A stretch of 12,031 nt of DNA from Ktedonobacterales bacterium (GTDB lineage Bacteria > Chloroflexota > Ktedonobacteria > Ktedonobacterales > JADMIN01), in the NCBI GenBank assembly GCA_015478575.1, contig JADMIN010000027.1, positions 1 through 12,031 on the forward strand, given 5' to 3'. The notes under the pieces are model-generated. The model made no database searches. It was not told where the DNA came from and was given only the letters and a program-made list of their open reading frames with translations. A program made the position numbers and the translations under genes. Below, piece by piece: positions 1 to 7,285 of this stretch. The first letter of the stretch is position 1. Each line of letters opens with the position of its first letter.

Positions 1-57
1 GCCACCGGCCTGCTCCTCGTTCACCTGCTCCTCGTTCACCTGCTCCTCGTTCACCAT
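1..57 (-). CDS. Start of an unknown gene, N-terminal 19 codons only
   Basis: An ATG at 57-55 (minus strand) opens a frame that runs off the left edge without a stop. It reads M, then VNEEQ three times, then AGG. The start is supported by GGGGGAG on the minus strand (about 65-71), seven bases before the ATG, and by its position 33 bases after the stop of the DUF4012 gene, as expected for the next gene of the same transcript. The repeats make an acidic, hydrophilic N-terminus. Nothing conserved is visible in 19 residues, so no function is assigned. The gene is probably translated from this start; the identity of its product lies outside the window. Confidence 0.6.
   Translation of the reverse strand, partial: MVNEEQVNEEQVNEEQAGG
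11..55 (-). repeat. 15-bp tandem repeat, three perfect copies
   Basis: The plus-strand unit TGCTCCTCGTTCACC occurs at 11-25, 26-40 and 41-55 without a mismatch. On the minus strand each unit encodes the pentapeptide VNEEQ in the frame of the partial gene starting at 57. The unit length keeps the reading frame, so copy number could vary without breaking the protein. Perfect identity suggests recent expansion. Confidence 0.95.
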
Positions 58-75
58 ATGCTTGCTCCCCCGCGT

Positions 76-97
76 CGCGCTAGAACCGCGCTAGAAC
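76..97. repeat. 11-bp tandem duplication across the DUF4012 stop codon
   Basis: CGCGCTAGAAC occurs twice head to tail, at 76-86 and 87-97. The second copy contains the stop codon (CTA at 91-93, TAG on the minus strand) of the DUF4012 gene. Because 11 is not a multiple of three, the duplicate TAG is out of frame. It lies just upstream of the Shine-Dalgarno of the next gene and probably reflects a small slippage event. Confidence 0.85.
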
Positions 98-2640
98 CTA
101 TAGGTGATCGTCGTATCGGCGGAAAGGGGGCCGCTCGCGATCCGCCGCGCACCGGCCACCAGATCGGCGAAGGCCGCGTCGCGCGCGGTCGCGTCCTCGC
201 TCCAGTGTGGCACATCCGCGAGCCAAGCGCTGGCGCTGGCCGACGGGCCGCGCAGCCAGGTCGTCACCACGTAGACCGCCAGAGAATCTACACTTCCGGG
301 CTGCTTTTCCACCTGTTCCGTATAGGTGCCGTGGCCGCGCGCATCCAGCGTGAAGGCCTGGGGCGTATACCACGTGAGGTAGATGTTGAGCGTCTGAGGC
401 CCGGGATGTGCGCGGCACGTGGCCAACTCGGCGGTCGGATCGTAGGTGCTGAAATTGGTAACGCCGCCACAGGTGACCAGCACCGGTCCCATCACCATCG
501 CCCGGCCTGGCGTGTCGCTGGTGGTTGAGGGCAGGGTGAGCGCGTGGGCGGAGTCGCAGGCGGTGATGGGGCTGGCGTAGCCACCATGCCCACAGGTGGT
601 GGGTGCGAAGACGGGCGGTGTGAAGCCAGCATAGTCGAGAATGCGCGCGTCTCCTGGCAGATAGGTGCGCTGCACGTCACTGTAATCCTCGAAGCCCGTC
701 GCGCCTTCGTAGACGCGCCCAGTCTTGGCGTATGTCACCGCGACTTGGAGCCGATGGAGCGCGCCACCATTCGGCAGCAAGGTCACCACGTCGGTCTGGC
801 GCTCCGTCACATAGAGATTTGCCTTGTTGCCACCATCGTTGGTATCCACCACAAAGAAGCCATCGCCATTCGTCTGGGCCGCCGCGCTGACCCCCAATTG
901 CCCCAGCAGCCCTTCCATCTGAGCATCGCTGAAGTACAGCTCCAGCTCTTTCTCACGTAGCGCATCCTGGACGAGCTTGAGCAGCGGCTTCAGTGCGGCC
1001 CCTCGTAGGCTGCGCAGACGCGCCAGCAGCGCGATGGAGAGTTGATGGGTAAACTCCTTGCGATCTTGGCCAGGAGGCGTCTTGCCCAGCAACTGGTAGT
1101 CATGAATCTGGCGCTCCAGCGTTTGGCCCGTGACGGTGACATTGAACACCGGCACCGAGAGCGGCCCCGTCAGATCGAGCACACGCTCGATCAGGACAGG
1201 CGTGAAGGCGATCACACCCTGAATCGGCACACCCGCGGGCACGGCGCTGGCCTCCTTGGCAATCTGGAGGGCCATGCGCGCGTTGGTCGGGAAGTCCGGC
1301 GAGAGGCCAGAGTCGCGCAATCCCCAGCCATACTCGCACGAGAACCGCCGGATCGGCCACCACCAATAGCGTTCCGGCGGTTGCGGGCCACTGGAATAGC
1401 AGGCTGGTTTATCGTTCAGATCCGGGTGACTGTTGAGCGCGGGGTTACGGTAATAGGCGCTATCCAGATTATAGGTGTTGCGCAGGGAGAGTGGACGCTG
1501 GCTCGATTGTTTGCCCCCATCGAGTTCCAGGATGCCATAGTTGCCCATCAGGCCACCCGCTGGGCGCAGTTCGCTGCGGTCCATCGCGATGACCAGGTAA
1601 TACGCTGGCTGGCCAATGCCCAGCAACTGGGGGGCGGCCCGCAATGTCAGCGCCAGTTGGCCAAGCGCCAGTTTTGCCTCCGGCAGCCGCGCGAGCAACC
1701 CCCCGTAGCGCGTCCCCGCCCGCAGTTGGCGCGGCAGAGCCGTGGGGTTGAGCCGCGAAGCGGCCTCCAGCGCCACCCCGAGATGTCCATCGGCGTCCGC
1801 TAGCAGTGTACCTGCCCGCCGCAGATCGGCGGAGGTGATGCTGGGCACGTCTGTGGTCGGACCGAGCGCGCCACCTTCGAGTGGCGTGAGAATCAGGCGC
1901 GCCACCTGTAATCCCTCATCCGCCACGGTCGTCAGCTCGGTGCCGATGCGTATTAGCAGCCGCATATCCTGGGCCTGCGCGCTGAAGACACCGACAGGCG
2001 CGAGGAGCAGATTGGCCGCGCCGTTCAATTCGTAGAGGTCCACGCGCAGCGCGCTCACCTGGCGTTGCGCATCATCAATCTTGCCAGCGTTGAGCAGCGT
2101 GGATGGCCCATCAGCGAGCAGCGCTTGCAAAGCGGCGGCGCGGCGCAGCGCGTCAGTGGCATCATACCCCAGCCGCACCAACGGAACGAGCGGCGCGACG
2201 AGGGAGAAGAGCATGGTCAGCAGCAGCACCATCCCCAACAAGCCAGCCGCTGGATGCCGCCGTAGGCGCCCACGCCGCCAGCGCTTGTGCTTGCCGCCAC
2301 GCCGCACGCTGGCCAGGTGGCCGACGAGAATGAGCGACCAGGCGACGGTATTGGCCCGACGCGCGATCCGCGGCGCGCCTGGCGCGGGCGGCTGGAGTCG
2401 CGCCGCACGGGCAGAGGGACCGTGATAGCTGGCGGAGAGACCAGGCTGGTGTGGATGCGGGGGACGAGCGGTGGGGCGCATGCCACCGCCGCCTTGGGCG
2501 CCCAGGGGCGTGGCCGCTCGCTGGCGAACGGTCGCGCCGCTGAGAGGGGCGCCCCCCACTGGGCGAGGCGTCGTGCGCTTCTGGCCGGGGTGCCGTCGGC
2601 GTTGAGAAGCGCGTCGTCGGTGCTTGTGGCTGTCGTCCAT
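91..2640 (-). CDS. DUF4012-family membrane-anchored extracytoplasmic protein
   Basis: An 849-residue protein of the DUF4012 family, found in Actinobacteria and Chloroflexi and of unknown biochemical role. The first ~130 residues are low-complexity and basic (Arg, Pro, Gly, His) and end in a dense Arg/Lys patch. A single hydrophobic segment follows (about 130-156, GLLGMVLLLTMLFSLVAP), so the remaining ~690 residues should lie outside the membrane. The family hallmark is at about 346-369: YYLVIAMDRSELRPAGGLMG followed by NYG. I chose the ATG at 2640; a GTG at 2652 adds four residues but has no properly spaced Shine-Dalgarno, whereas GGAAG lies 12 bases before the ATG (weak). The gene is 81 bases downstream of the DUF6391-like gene and 33 bases upstream of the partial gene at 57, so co-transcription is likely. 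A surface-polysaccharide or envelope role is inference from context only. Confidence 0.85.
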   Translation of the reverse strand: MDDSHKHRRRASQRRRHPGQKRTTPRPVGGAPLSGATVRQRAATPLGAQGGGGMRPTARPPHPHQPGLSASYHGPSARAARLQPPAPGAPRIARRANTVAWSLILVGHLASVRRGGKHKRWRRGRLRRHPAAGLLGMVLLLTMLFSLVAPLVPLVRLGYDATDALRRAAALQALLADGPSTLLNAGKIDDAQRQVSALRVDLYELNGAANLLLAPVGVFSAQAQDMRLLIRIGTELTTVADEGLQVARLILTPLEGGALGPTTDVPSITSADLRRAGTLLADADGHLGVALEAASRLNPTALPRQLRAGTRYGGLLARLPEAKLALGQLALTLRAAPQLLGIGQPAYYLVIAMDRSELRPAGGLMGNYGILELDGGKQSSQRPLSLRNTYNLDSAYYRNPALNSHPDLNDKPACYSSGPQPPERYWWWPIRRFSCEYGWGLRDSGLSPDFPTNARMALQIAKEASAVPAGVPIQGVIAFTPVLIERVLDLTGPLSVPVFNVTVTGQTLERQIHDYQLLGKTPPGQDRKEFTHQLSIALLARLRSLRGAALKPLLKLVQDALREKELELYFSDAQMEGLLGQLGVSAAAQTNGDGFFVVDTNDGGNKANLYVTERQTDVVTLLPNGGALHRLQVAVTYAKTGRVYEGATGFEDYSDVQRTYLPGDARILDYAGFTPPVFAPTTCGHGGYASPITACDSAHALTLPSTTSDTPGRAMVMGPVLVTCGGVTNFSTYDPTAELATCRAHPGPQTLNIYLTWYTPQAFTLDARGHGTYTEQVEKQPGSVDSLAVYVVTTWLRGPSASASAWLADVPHWSEDATARDAAFADLVAGARRIASGPLSADTTITYRF

Positions 2641-2721
2641 GCTGCCCGCCACTTCCAGTGCGTGGCCGCGCGCCCACGAGACTCAGGTGGCGCGCACCGT
2701 GGAGATTGGGCAGCCCGACCG

Positions 2722-3264
2722 CTACGAGGCGCGCGGCACGAGACGCAGCCTGGCACCCGAATTCTCTGTTCGCACGAAGTGGGCCGGACTGCCGAGGAAG
2801 GTGAAGCGCTTCACGCTGGCGATCTTCATCTCGCGTCCTGGTGTGCGCGTGGTGATGTAGCGCTGGACGAGCAAGCCGAGAGGCCGCGAGACGACGAGCG
2901 CGGCGGTTGACGCGAGGATGACATTATTGAAGGAGTTGTAGGGCTTGCGCAGCCGGGTGACGGTCATCGCGGAGAGGCCGGTCAGCATGCCCGCGACAGC
3001 CAGATTGGTGCCACAGCGCTCGTGGATCGCCATCTCCGGCTCGCCACCGCGCAGCCGTTGCAGGGCTTGCTCCGCGTTCGGGCGGATGGCCTCGGTCGGG
3101 ATATCACCGAAGACGAAGAAGCCGGTGGCAAAGGAGATGCCGGAGAGACGGGTCTCAGGAAAACGTTTACTGAGCAGCACAATCGTGGCATGCTCCAGGG
3201 CGTGGTTCTCGCGGACGGCGGCCCCTAGGATGGCCTGCTGCACGACCTGCTCGATGGGATTCAT
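2722..3264 (-). CDS. DUF6391-like small membrane protein
   Basis: A 180-residue protein that I match to the DUF6391 family (cyanobacteria and Chloroflexi, function unknown) by the early motif RENHALEHATI (about 18-28) and the central motif IHERCGTNLAVAG (about 80-92). Two hydrophobic segments follow, about 87-103 and 112-134, then a basic tail. It is therefore probably an integral membrane protein with a soluble N-terminal part. The ATG at 3264 was preferred over an upstream in-frame start (3324) because AGAGGAG lies nine bases before it and the conserved region begins soon after. It is the second gene of the minus-strand cluster, 115 bases after the methyltransferase and 81 bases before the DUF4012 gene. 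The family match is from memory of the motifs, not a search. Confidence 0.8.
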   Translation of the reverse strand: MNPIEQVVQQAILGAAVRENHALEHATIVLLSKRFPETRLSGISFATGFFVFGDIPTEAIRPNAEQALQRLRGGEPEMAIHERCGTNLAVAGMLTGLSAMTVTRLRKPYNSFNNVILASTAALVVSRPLGLLVQRYITTRTPGREMKIASVKRFTFLGSPAHFVRTENSGARLRLVPRAS

Positions 3265-3329
3265 GCGGAATCGCTCCTCTCGCGCGCGGCGCGTATCGCG
3301 GAATGATCTATCATCTGGTCTCATTATCG

Positions 3330-3373
3330 CACGTGGCGCAATCAGTCACGTGGCGCAATCAGTCACGTGGCGC
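3330..3373. repeat. 17-bp tandem repeat with CACGTG core, 2.6 copies
   Basis: CACGTGGCGCAATCAGT occurs at 3330-3346 and 3347-3363, and its first ten bases again at 3364-3373. Each copy starts with the palindrome CACGTG, so three palindromes recur every 17 bp. The array fills much of the gap between the methyltransferase stop and the DUF6391-like gene. On the minus strand a -10-like GATAAT (3328-3323) abuts it, 59 bases before the ATG, with GTGACT 15 bases further upstream inside the repeat. The array may therefore overlap a promoter for the two downstream genes, though the promoter evidence is weak. Confidence 0.9.
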
Positions 3374-3379
3374 CCCTGG

Positions 3380-4096
3380 CTATGAGGCCGCGCCGCGCCG
3401 AGTGGCCACGACCATGAGATGGTAGCCAAACGGCCCCGTGCGGACGAGATCCTCAGCGAGATACAGCGAGTAATAGGCGAACGCCGCTATCTGGTAGATC
3501 CGCTCCGCCGGCAGCAGCCACCGGAAGAGCACGAGCGGCGGTAGATTGGCCAACTCGGCCAGCCCCAAGCCGGTACGCCTGAGACGGCGAATCTCGAACG
3601 CACCCCCCAGCAACGCCCGCACCTGCGCGACCGAATAGTGCTGGTGGACACCTGTGGCGGCGATCTCTGGAGGGAAGCGCCCATGATGGGTGATGCGCAC
3701 AAACGAGGCATACAGGTTGAGCGAGTCTAGCCAGGCCAACAGTCCCCGATGGGGCACGCTCAACACCAACGTGCCACCAGGCCGGAGGAGACGCGCGATC
3801 TCGCCGATGGCGGCGCGCTCATCAGGCAGATGCTCCAACACGTCGAGGAAGAGGACGCCGTCGAAGTCGGCATCAGGCAAGGGCACATGAGTGGCATCCG
3901 CCACGAGATACGTGCTTTGGGGGTCCGCGCGCCTGGCACGGGCGATATACTCCCCTGAACCATCTACGCCCACGGCCTCATAGCCACGGCGGCGCAGCAG
4001 GCGCGTGGCGAAACCGAACGCGCAGCCGAGATCGAGCACCCGCCCCTCATGAAACGGCAGCGCGGCCAGCGCGCGTGTCCAGCGTGCCATCCCCAT
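3380..4096 (-). CDS. Class I SAM-dependent methyltransferase (Methyltransf_11-like)
   Basis: A 238-residue soluble enzyme predicted to transfer a methyl group from S-adenosylmethionine; the substrate cannot be told. The Rossmann-fold motifs are in order: VLDLGCAFGFAT (20-31, SAM loop), acidic D45 in AVGVDGS (ribose binding), VADATHVPLP (65-74), FDGVLFLDVLEHLPD (78-92) and LLRPGGTLVLSVPH (103-116). The C-terminal third (about 180-215) is rich in Leu, Ala and Tyr and may shape the substrate site or touch the membrane. AGAAGGAG lies four bases before the ATG at 4096 and ten bases before a second ATG at 4090; either could be used. A GTG at 4138 gives an unconserved 14-residue extension without a ribosome site. 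First gene of the minus-strand cluster; a role in envelope glycan or lipid modification is inferred from neighbours only. Confidence 0.85.
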   Translation of the reverse strand: MGMARWTRALAALPFHEGRVLDLGCAFGFATRLLRRRGYEAVGVDGSGEYIARARRADPQSTYLVADATHVPLPDADFDGVLFLDVLEHLPDERAAIGEIARLLRPGGTLVLSVPHRGLLAWLDSLNLYASFVRITHHGRFPPEIAATGVHQHYSVAQVRALLGGAFEIRRLRRTGLGLAELANLPPLVLFRWLLPAERIYQIAAFAYYSLYLAEDLVRTGPFGYHLMVVATRRGAAS

Positions 4097-4798
4097 TCCA
4101 CTCCTTCTGACTGATGGGCGCGGCGCCCGCCGTGCCACTGCCTATTGTGGCGGAAGCCGCGCCCTTCCGGTACGCCGCCACCGCCTGGATGCATCTCTCG
4201 GCACCCCGATCCCGTGCTCCTCATGCGGGGGCGTTCCTCCTTCAGATACGCTCCGTGCGCCGCCGCGGATGTGGCGGGCATGAGCGCGGAGCGGAGCGAG
4301 CGATCGGCGGTCTCGCGTGATGTGCTGGGGCGCGGCACGGCTCACATACCAGGCACCCCGCCACCAGGCACACGACCACCAAGCGCGATCCTCCGAGCCT
4401 CCGTGGCAAGCGACAGGAGATGACCAGAGCACACAAATACTCCTACAACCCTCCCCTCTTCCAGCCGTATGCGAGATGATGTGAGTGCGCCGTGGCGGTT
4501 CCACGACGGTCGCCCTCCAACAGGGTGCGAGCGAACAGGCACGCGCGGGCATGCTCCACCCATGTGGACCACGTGACCATCACCCGCCAAGGCGGAATGA
4601 GCGCGGATGAAGGAACGCCAGGATGCTAGTCCGGGGCCGGTTACTCCCATCGCGGGCGTCACGTTATAGGAGCATGACGCGGCCAGTGGAGCGGTGCCAA
4701 TGGCGAGCGCGCGGTGTACTCGCTAGGTCTGGCATGGCTTCTGCCAAGGCTTCCAGTGAAGAGACGGTTCAACGACGAACTGGAGCGAGAACGATTCC
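4097..4798. other. Non-coding region between divergent transcription units
   Basis: This 0.7 kb stretch separates the minus-strand methyltransferase cluster from the plus-strand HD-GYP gene and should hold both promoters, but I see no convincing -35/-10 pair. Open frames here have no ribosome sites, no recognisable motifs and overlap each other on both strands, so I call none. Small signals: a two-copy direct repeat ACCAGGCAC at 4348-4356 and 4363-4371 (period 15), and a CACGTG at about 4568, the same hexamer as in the 3330-3373 array. No tRNA or known riboswitch core was recognised. Confidence 0.6.
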
Positions 4799-5515
4799 AT
4801 GAGAGCAATGCGGCAAGACGTGAGCAACAAGGCAGTGACATCAGTAGGGGAAGCCCTCCCAGGAACACGCCGCTATACGCGGCACACCATCCATGAGTTG
4901 GGCCAGAGCATTCGGGAGCGTGATCTCATCACCTACGAACACTGCCGCCGCGTGGCCATCTACGCACAGCGTCTCGCCCGCTCGATGGGCTGGCCACGCC
5001 GCGCCGCGCGCGATCTGGCCCTGGCCGGACTCGTCCACGATCTGGGCAAGACCTGGATGGAGAATAGTATCCTGCATAAGGACTCCGCCCTCTCGAAGGC
5101 GGAGTGGCACGAGATGCACCGCCATCCCCGCATTGCCGCACGTATGCTGCTGGCGTATGGCGTTCCCGATGAGCTGGTGCGAACGGTACTGTATCACCAC
5201 GAGAGCTACGATGGCCACGGCTATCCCGACGAGTTAGCGGGAAGCGATATTCCAATCGGCGCACGGCTGCTGACGGTGGTGGATGTCTTCGACGCCCTTA
5301 CCTCGGCCCGCTCCTACAAATCCGCGATGTCGCTCACCGCCGCGCGCGACCGTATCGCCGCTGGGGCGGGCACCCACTTTGATCCCGAGGTGGCCGCCGC
5401 GTTCATCCATCTGCTGGATACGTGGCCGGATTTCCTGCTGCCAGTGCATACCGAGCCGTTGGAGGGTCCAGACGCCCACTCGCTCTGGGCACGGCACGAC
5501 TACTTCCCCATCTGA
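4799..5515 (+). CDS. Stand-alone HD-GYP domain protein (probable cyclic di-GMP phosphodiesterase)
   Basis: A 238-residue protein made almost entirely of an HD-GYP domain, which in studied members hydrolyses cyclic di-GMP. All signature residues are visible: H48 in YEHCRRVA, H80-D81 with K84 in HDLGK, H107 and H109-P110 in MHRHP, H133-H134-E135 and the GYP loop in HHESYDGHGYP (133-143), then VVDVFDALTSARSY (160-173) and FDPEV (194-198). With the metal ligands and GYP intact, activity is likely. There is no receiver, PAS or membrane domain, so it is a minimal cytosolic form. The ATG at 4799 has GGAG 13 bases upstream, which is far; the ATG at 4808, nine bases on, is an alternative. The desaturase follows 183 bases downstream on the same strand. 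Confidence 0.88.
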   Translation: MRAMRQDVSNKAVTSVGEALPGTRRYTRHTIHELGQSIRERDLITYEHCRRVAIYAQRLARSMGWPRRAARDLALAGLVHDLGKTWMENSILHKDSALSKAEWHEMHRHPRIAARMLLAYGVPDELVRTVLYHHESYDGHGYPDELAGSDIPIGARLLTVVDVFDALTSARSYKSAMSLTAARDRIAAGAGTHFDPEVAAAFIHLLDTWPDFLLPVHTEPLEGPDAHSLWARHDYFPI

Positions 5516-5658
5516 GGCGTGGGGAGCGCGCCCAAAGCTGTACGCGCCCAAGGCAGTGCCCGTCGCCGTCGCGGCGCCAGCGCTGGCCAAAACGCGCTCC
5601 GCGAGCTTGGTCCCACGCCCACTGAAACATCCGCGCGGGCATATCCCTCTCATGAGGT

Positions 5659-5680
5659 GTTCCACTATGGAAGGTGGAAC
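5659..5680. promoter_or_regulatory. Perfect inverted repeat in the desaturase leader
   Basis: GTTCCAC (5659-5665) and GTGGAAC (5674-5680) form a perfect 7-bp dyad around an 8-base centre. It ends 18 bases before the desaturase ATG and just upstream of its GGAGG ribosome site. It could be a repressor operator or an mRNA hairpin next to the ribosome site; nothing in the sequence decides between these. Confidence 0.5.
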
Positions 5681-5698
5681 TACCCAATCGGAGGTTCT

Positions 5699-6574
5699 AT
5701 GCGTCTCGCTGGAGTGGCCAAAGCGGTCACGCTTGTCATTGTTGTTGTCCCGTTCCTGGCGACCTTGGTCGCCATCCGCTTGCTCTGGATGCGCGCTGTC
5801 CATTGGTCTGACCTGGTTCTGCTGGCGGTCATGTACACCCTGATCGCGTTTGGCGTCACGGTCGGCTTCCATCGCATGCTCACGCATCGGAGCTTCCGGC
5901 CCCATCCAGCCGTCAAACTCGTCCTGCTCATCCTGGGCACGATGGGCATGGAAGGCGCAGCCGTCCAGTGGGCGGCGACCCACCTCAAGCATCATGCGTT
6001 GTCTGACCGCGATGGCGACCCCCATAGTCCCGTTCAAGGGTTCTTCCATGCGCATGTCGGCTGGATCTTCGCCGGGACCGAGGCCGACCCGAAAGTGTAC
6101 TGCCGCAATCTGGTTGAGGATCCGATCGTGATGTTCGTCAGCCGCACCTGGGTAGTGTGGTCGCTGCTCGCGGTCGCTATCCCCTTCGCTATTGGGGGAT
6201 GGTCAGGCCTGCTGTGGGGTGGACTGGTGCGCATCTGTCTCACCCATCATGTGACCTGGAGTGTGAATTCGGTCTGCCATACCTTCGGCAAGCGCCCGTT
6301 CGCGACACGCGACCGCAGCCGCAACGAATGGATCGTGGGCCTGCTCGCCTTCGGCGAAGGCTGGCATAACAATCACCATGCCTTTCCGCGCTCTGCCTTC
6401 CATGGGCTGCGCTGGTGGCAGTTCGATCTCTCCGGCTACCTCATCTGGGCGCTCGCGCGGCTCGGACTGGCCCGCGAGGTCTATCATATTCCGCCGACCC
6501 TGTTGGCGCGCGCGAAATCAAGCGCCGCCACACCAGCAGCCGCTCCGACCGGCGTCCCCGCCCCAGCGGAATGA
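5699..6574 (+). CDS. Fatty acid desaturase, delta-9 (DesC / acyl-CoA desaturase) type
   Basis: A 291-residue membrane-bound di-iron desaturase that introduces a cis double bond into saturated acyl chains, which keeps membranes fluid. The three histidine boxes are intact: HRMLTH (58-63), HLKHH (95-99) and HNNHH within GEGWHNNHHAFP (220-230), and H183-H184 and H194 are further candidate ligands. Hydrophobic segments at about 8-30, 36-56, 72-93 and 150-185 fit the usual four-helix topology. The length is typical of bacterial DesC-like enzymes. The ATG at 5699 follows CGGAGG by four bases; the frame is open back to 5519, but that part is an Arg/Ala-rich stretch with no family match. The last ~20 residues are an Ala/Pro-rich tail. 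It lies 183 bases after the HD-GYP gene and has its own dyad at 5659-5680, so separate control is possible. Confidence 0.9.
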   Translation: MRLAGVAKAVTLVIVVVPFLATLVAIRLLWMRAVHWSDLVLLAVMYTLIAFGVTVGFHRMLTHRSFRPHPAVKLVLLILGTMGMEGAAVQWAATHLKHHALSDRDGDPHSPVQGFFHAHVGWIFAGTEADPKVYCRNLVEDPIVMFVSRTWVVWSLLAVAIPFAIGGWSGLLWGGLVRICLTHHVTWSVNSVCHTFGKRPFATRDRSRNEWIVGLLAFGEGWHNNHHAFPRSAFHGLRWWQFDLSGYLIWALARLGLAREVYHIPPTLLARAKSSAATPAAAPTGVPAPAE

Positions 6575-6596
6575 ACGCAGCGGTGAGCGGAGGTCA

Positions 6597-6636
6597 CTGG
6601 CACAGGGGCCGCGAGCACGCCCGCCTCTGTTGCCAG
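6597..6636 (+). terminator. Long stem-loop 22 bases after the desaturase stop
   Basis: CTGGCACAGGGG (6597-6608) pairs with CCTCTGTTGCCAG (6624-6636) over 12 base pairs, with one bulged T and one G-T pair. C6609-G6623 can extend the stem. There is no following T-run, so it is not a classical intrinsic terminator; a 3'-end stabilising hairpin or factor-assisted terminator is the likeliest role. Confidence 0.4.
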
Positions 6637-6712
6637 CGGTCTCTGCCCGCCTCGCGCCGACCGCATCCTGAAACTGATCGCGTCCTGAAACACGATGCTC
6701 TTCATCGGAGGG

Positions 6713-6718
6713 TATACT
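6713..6718 (+). promoter_or_regulatory. Candidate -10 element for the 6755 gene
   Basis: TATACT (5 of 6 matches to TATAAT) lies 36 bases before the ATG at 6755. No good -35 lies 16-18 bases upstream. Instead TCCTGAAAC occurs twice, at 6666-6674 and 6683-6691, a 17-base-spaced direct repeat that could be an activator site. The call rests on the -10 alone. Confidence 0.3.
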
Positions 6719-6754
6719 ACTGATTATCATGGCTGATGGGGAAAGGCGGAAAAC

Positions 6755-7123
6755 ATGTCGGACGATGACCAGTTACATGTGCTCATGCGCGAGGCGACGC
6801 TCAATGCCCAGTATCGGGAAGACGATGTGAAGGTGGCGGGCAAACGCCAGTTCGAAGCGGATCTTCAGGCAGAGCTTTCACGGGAACTGTATGACGCCCT
6901 CGGTCTCGCGGTCACGACCGCGGACTCCGCCACATTCCAACTGCGCGAGCAGCAGTGGACGATCTGGCGCGCGGGGCGTCGCTGGCCCTTTTCGCCAGGA
7001 TGGGGCATCTCCATCCCCGATTATGCGCACGAAATGACCGTAGAGGTCGGCCAGTTACGGGAAAGATTGCTTGCTGAGATTACTCGGTGGGAGGAGCGTG
7101 TCGGCCACTATTCAGGCAGATAA
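6755..7123 (+). CDS. Uncharacterised 122-residue soluble protein
   Basis: I do not recognise this family. The ATG at 6755 follows AAAGGCGG by five bases, and a TATACT -10-like hexamer lies 36 bases upstream, so it looks like an expressed single gene. The N-terminal half is charged and probably helical (acidic MSDDD start, then EADLQAELSRELYDALG at about 34-50). The middle is rich in aromatic residues, with four Trp between about residues 68 and 83 (QQWTIWRAGRRWPFSPGWG), and the C-terminus (about 95-117) is again a charged helix. There is no signal peptide, membrane segment or Cys/His cluster. Its 3' neighbour is convergent, so it is probably monocistronic. Confidence 0.7.
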   Translation: MSDDDQLHVLMREATLNAQYREDDVKVAGKRQFEADLQAELSRELYDALGLAVTTADSATFQLREQQWTIWRAGRRWPFSPGWGISIPDYAHEMTVEVGQLRERLLAEITRWEERVGHYSGR

Positions 7124-7285
7124 CGCGGTCACGCGCGTGCGTCCCCCGCCCCTAGCCCTGTTCCTCGCTCCGCCTCGCGGCGAGACCGCGCAGACGCATC
7201 GTTCAGGAGCGGAAACGCATGGGAGGCAATGCCTGCCTCTCCCGCGGGATGTTCAGCCAGAAGCGGCCAAGAAGCCTTCTGATGG

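Noticed and set aside
1042..1803. 253-codon plus-strand frame opposite the DUF4012 gene
   Set aside because: It is antisense to a gene with clear family motifs, and its translation is Arg/Gln/His-rich without domains, as is typical of shadows in GC-rich DNA.
2287..2910. 207-codon plus-strand frame opposite the 5' end of the DUF4012 gene and the 3' end of the DUF6391-like gene
   Set aside because: It overlaps two supported minus-strand genes and shows no ribosome site or conserved motif.
3380..4138. GTG at 4138 as start of the methyltransferase
   Set aside because: It adds 14 Arg-rich residues outside the fold and lacks a ribosome site, while AGAAGGAG lies just before 4096/4090.
4142..4662. 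Several overlapping frames in the 4.1-4.7 kb gap
   Set aside because: They overlap each other on both strands, none has a ribosome site, and none has recognisable motifs or consistent codon use.
5519..5698. 60-residue N-terminal extension of the desaturase
   Set aside because: It starts almost at the HD-GYP stop, lacks a ribosome site and is an Arg/Ala-rich stretch; the ATG at 5699 has GGAGG and the hydrophobic first helix follows.
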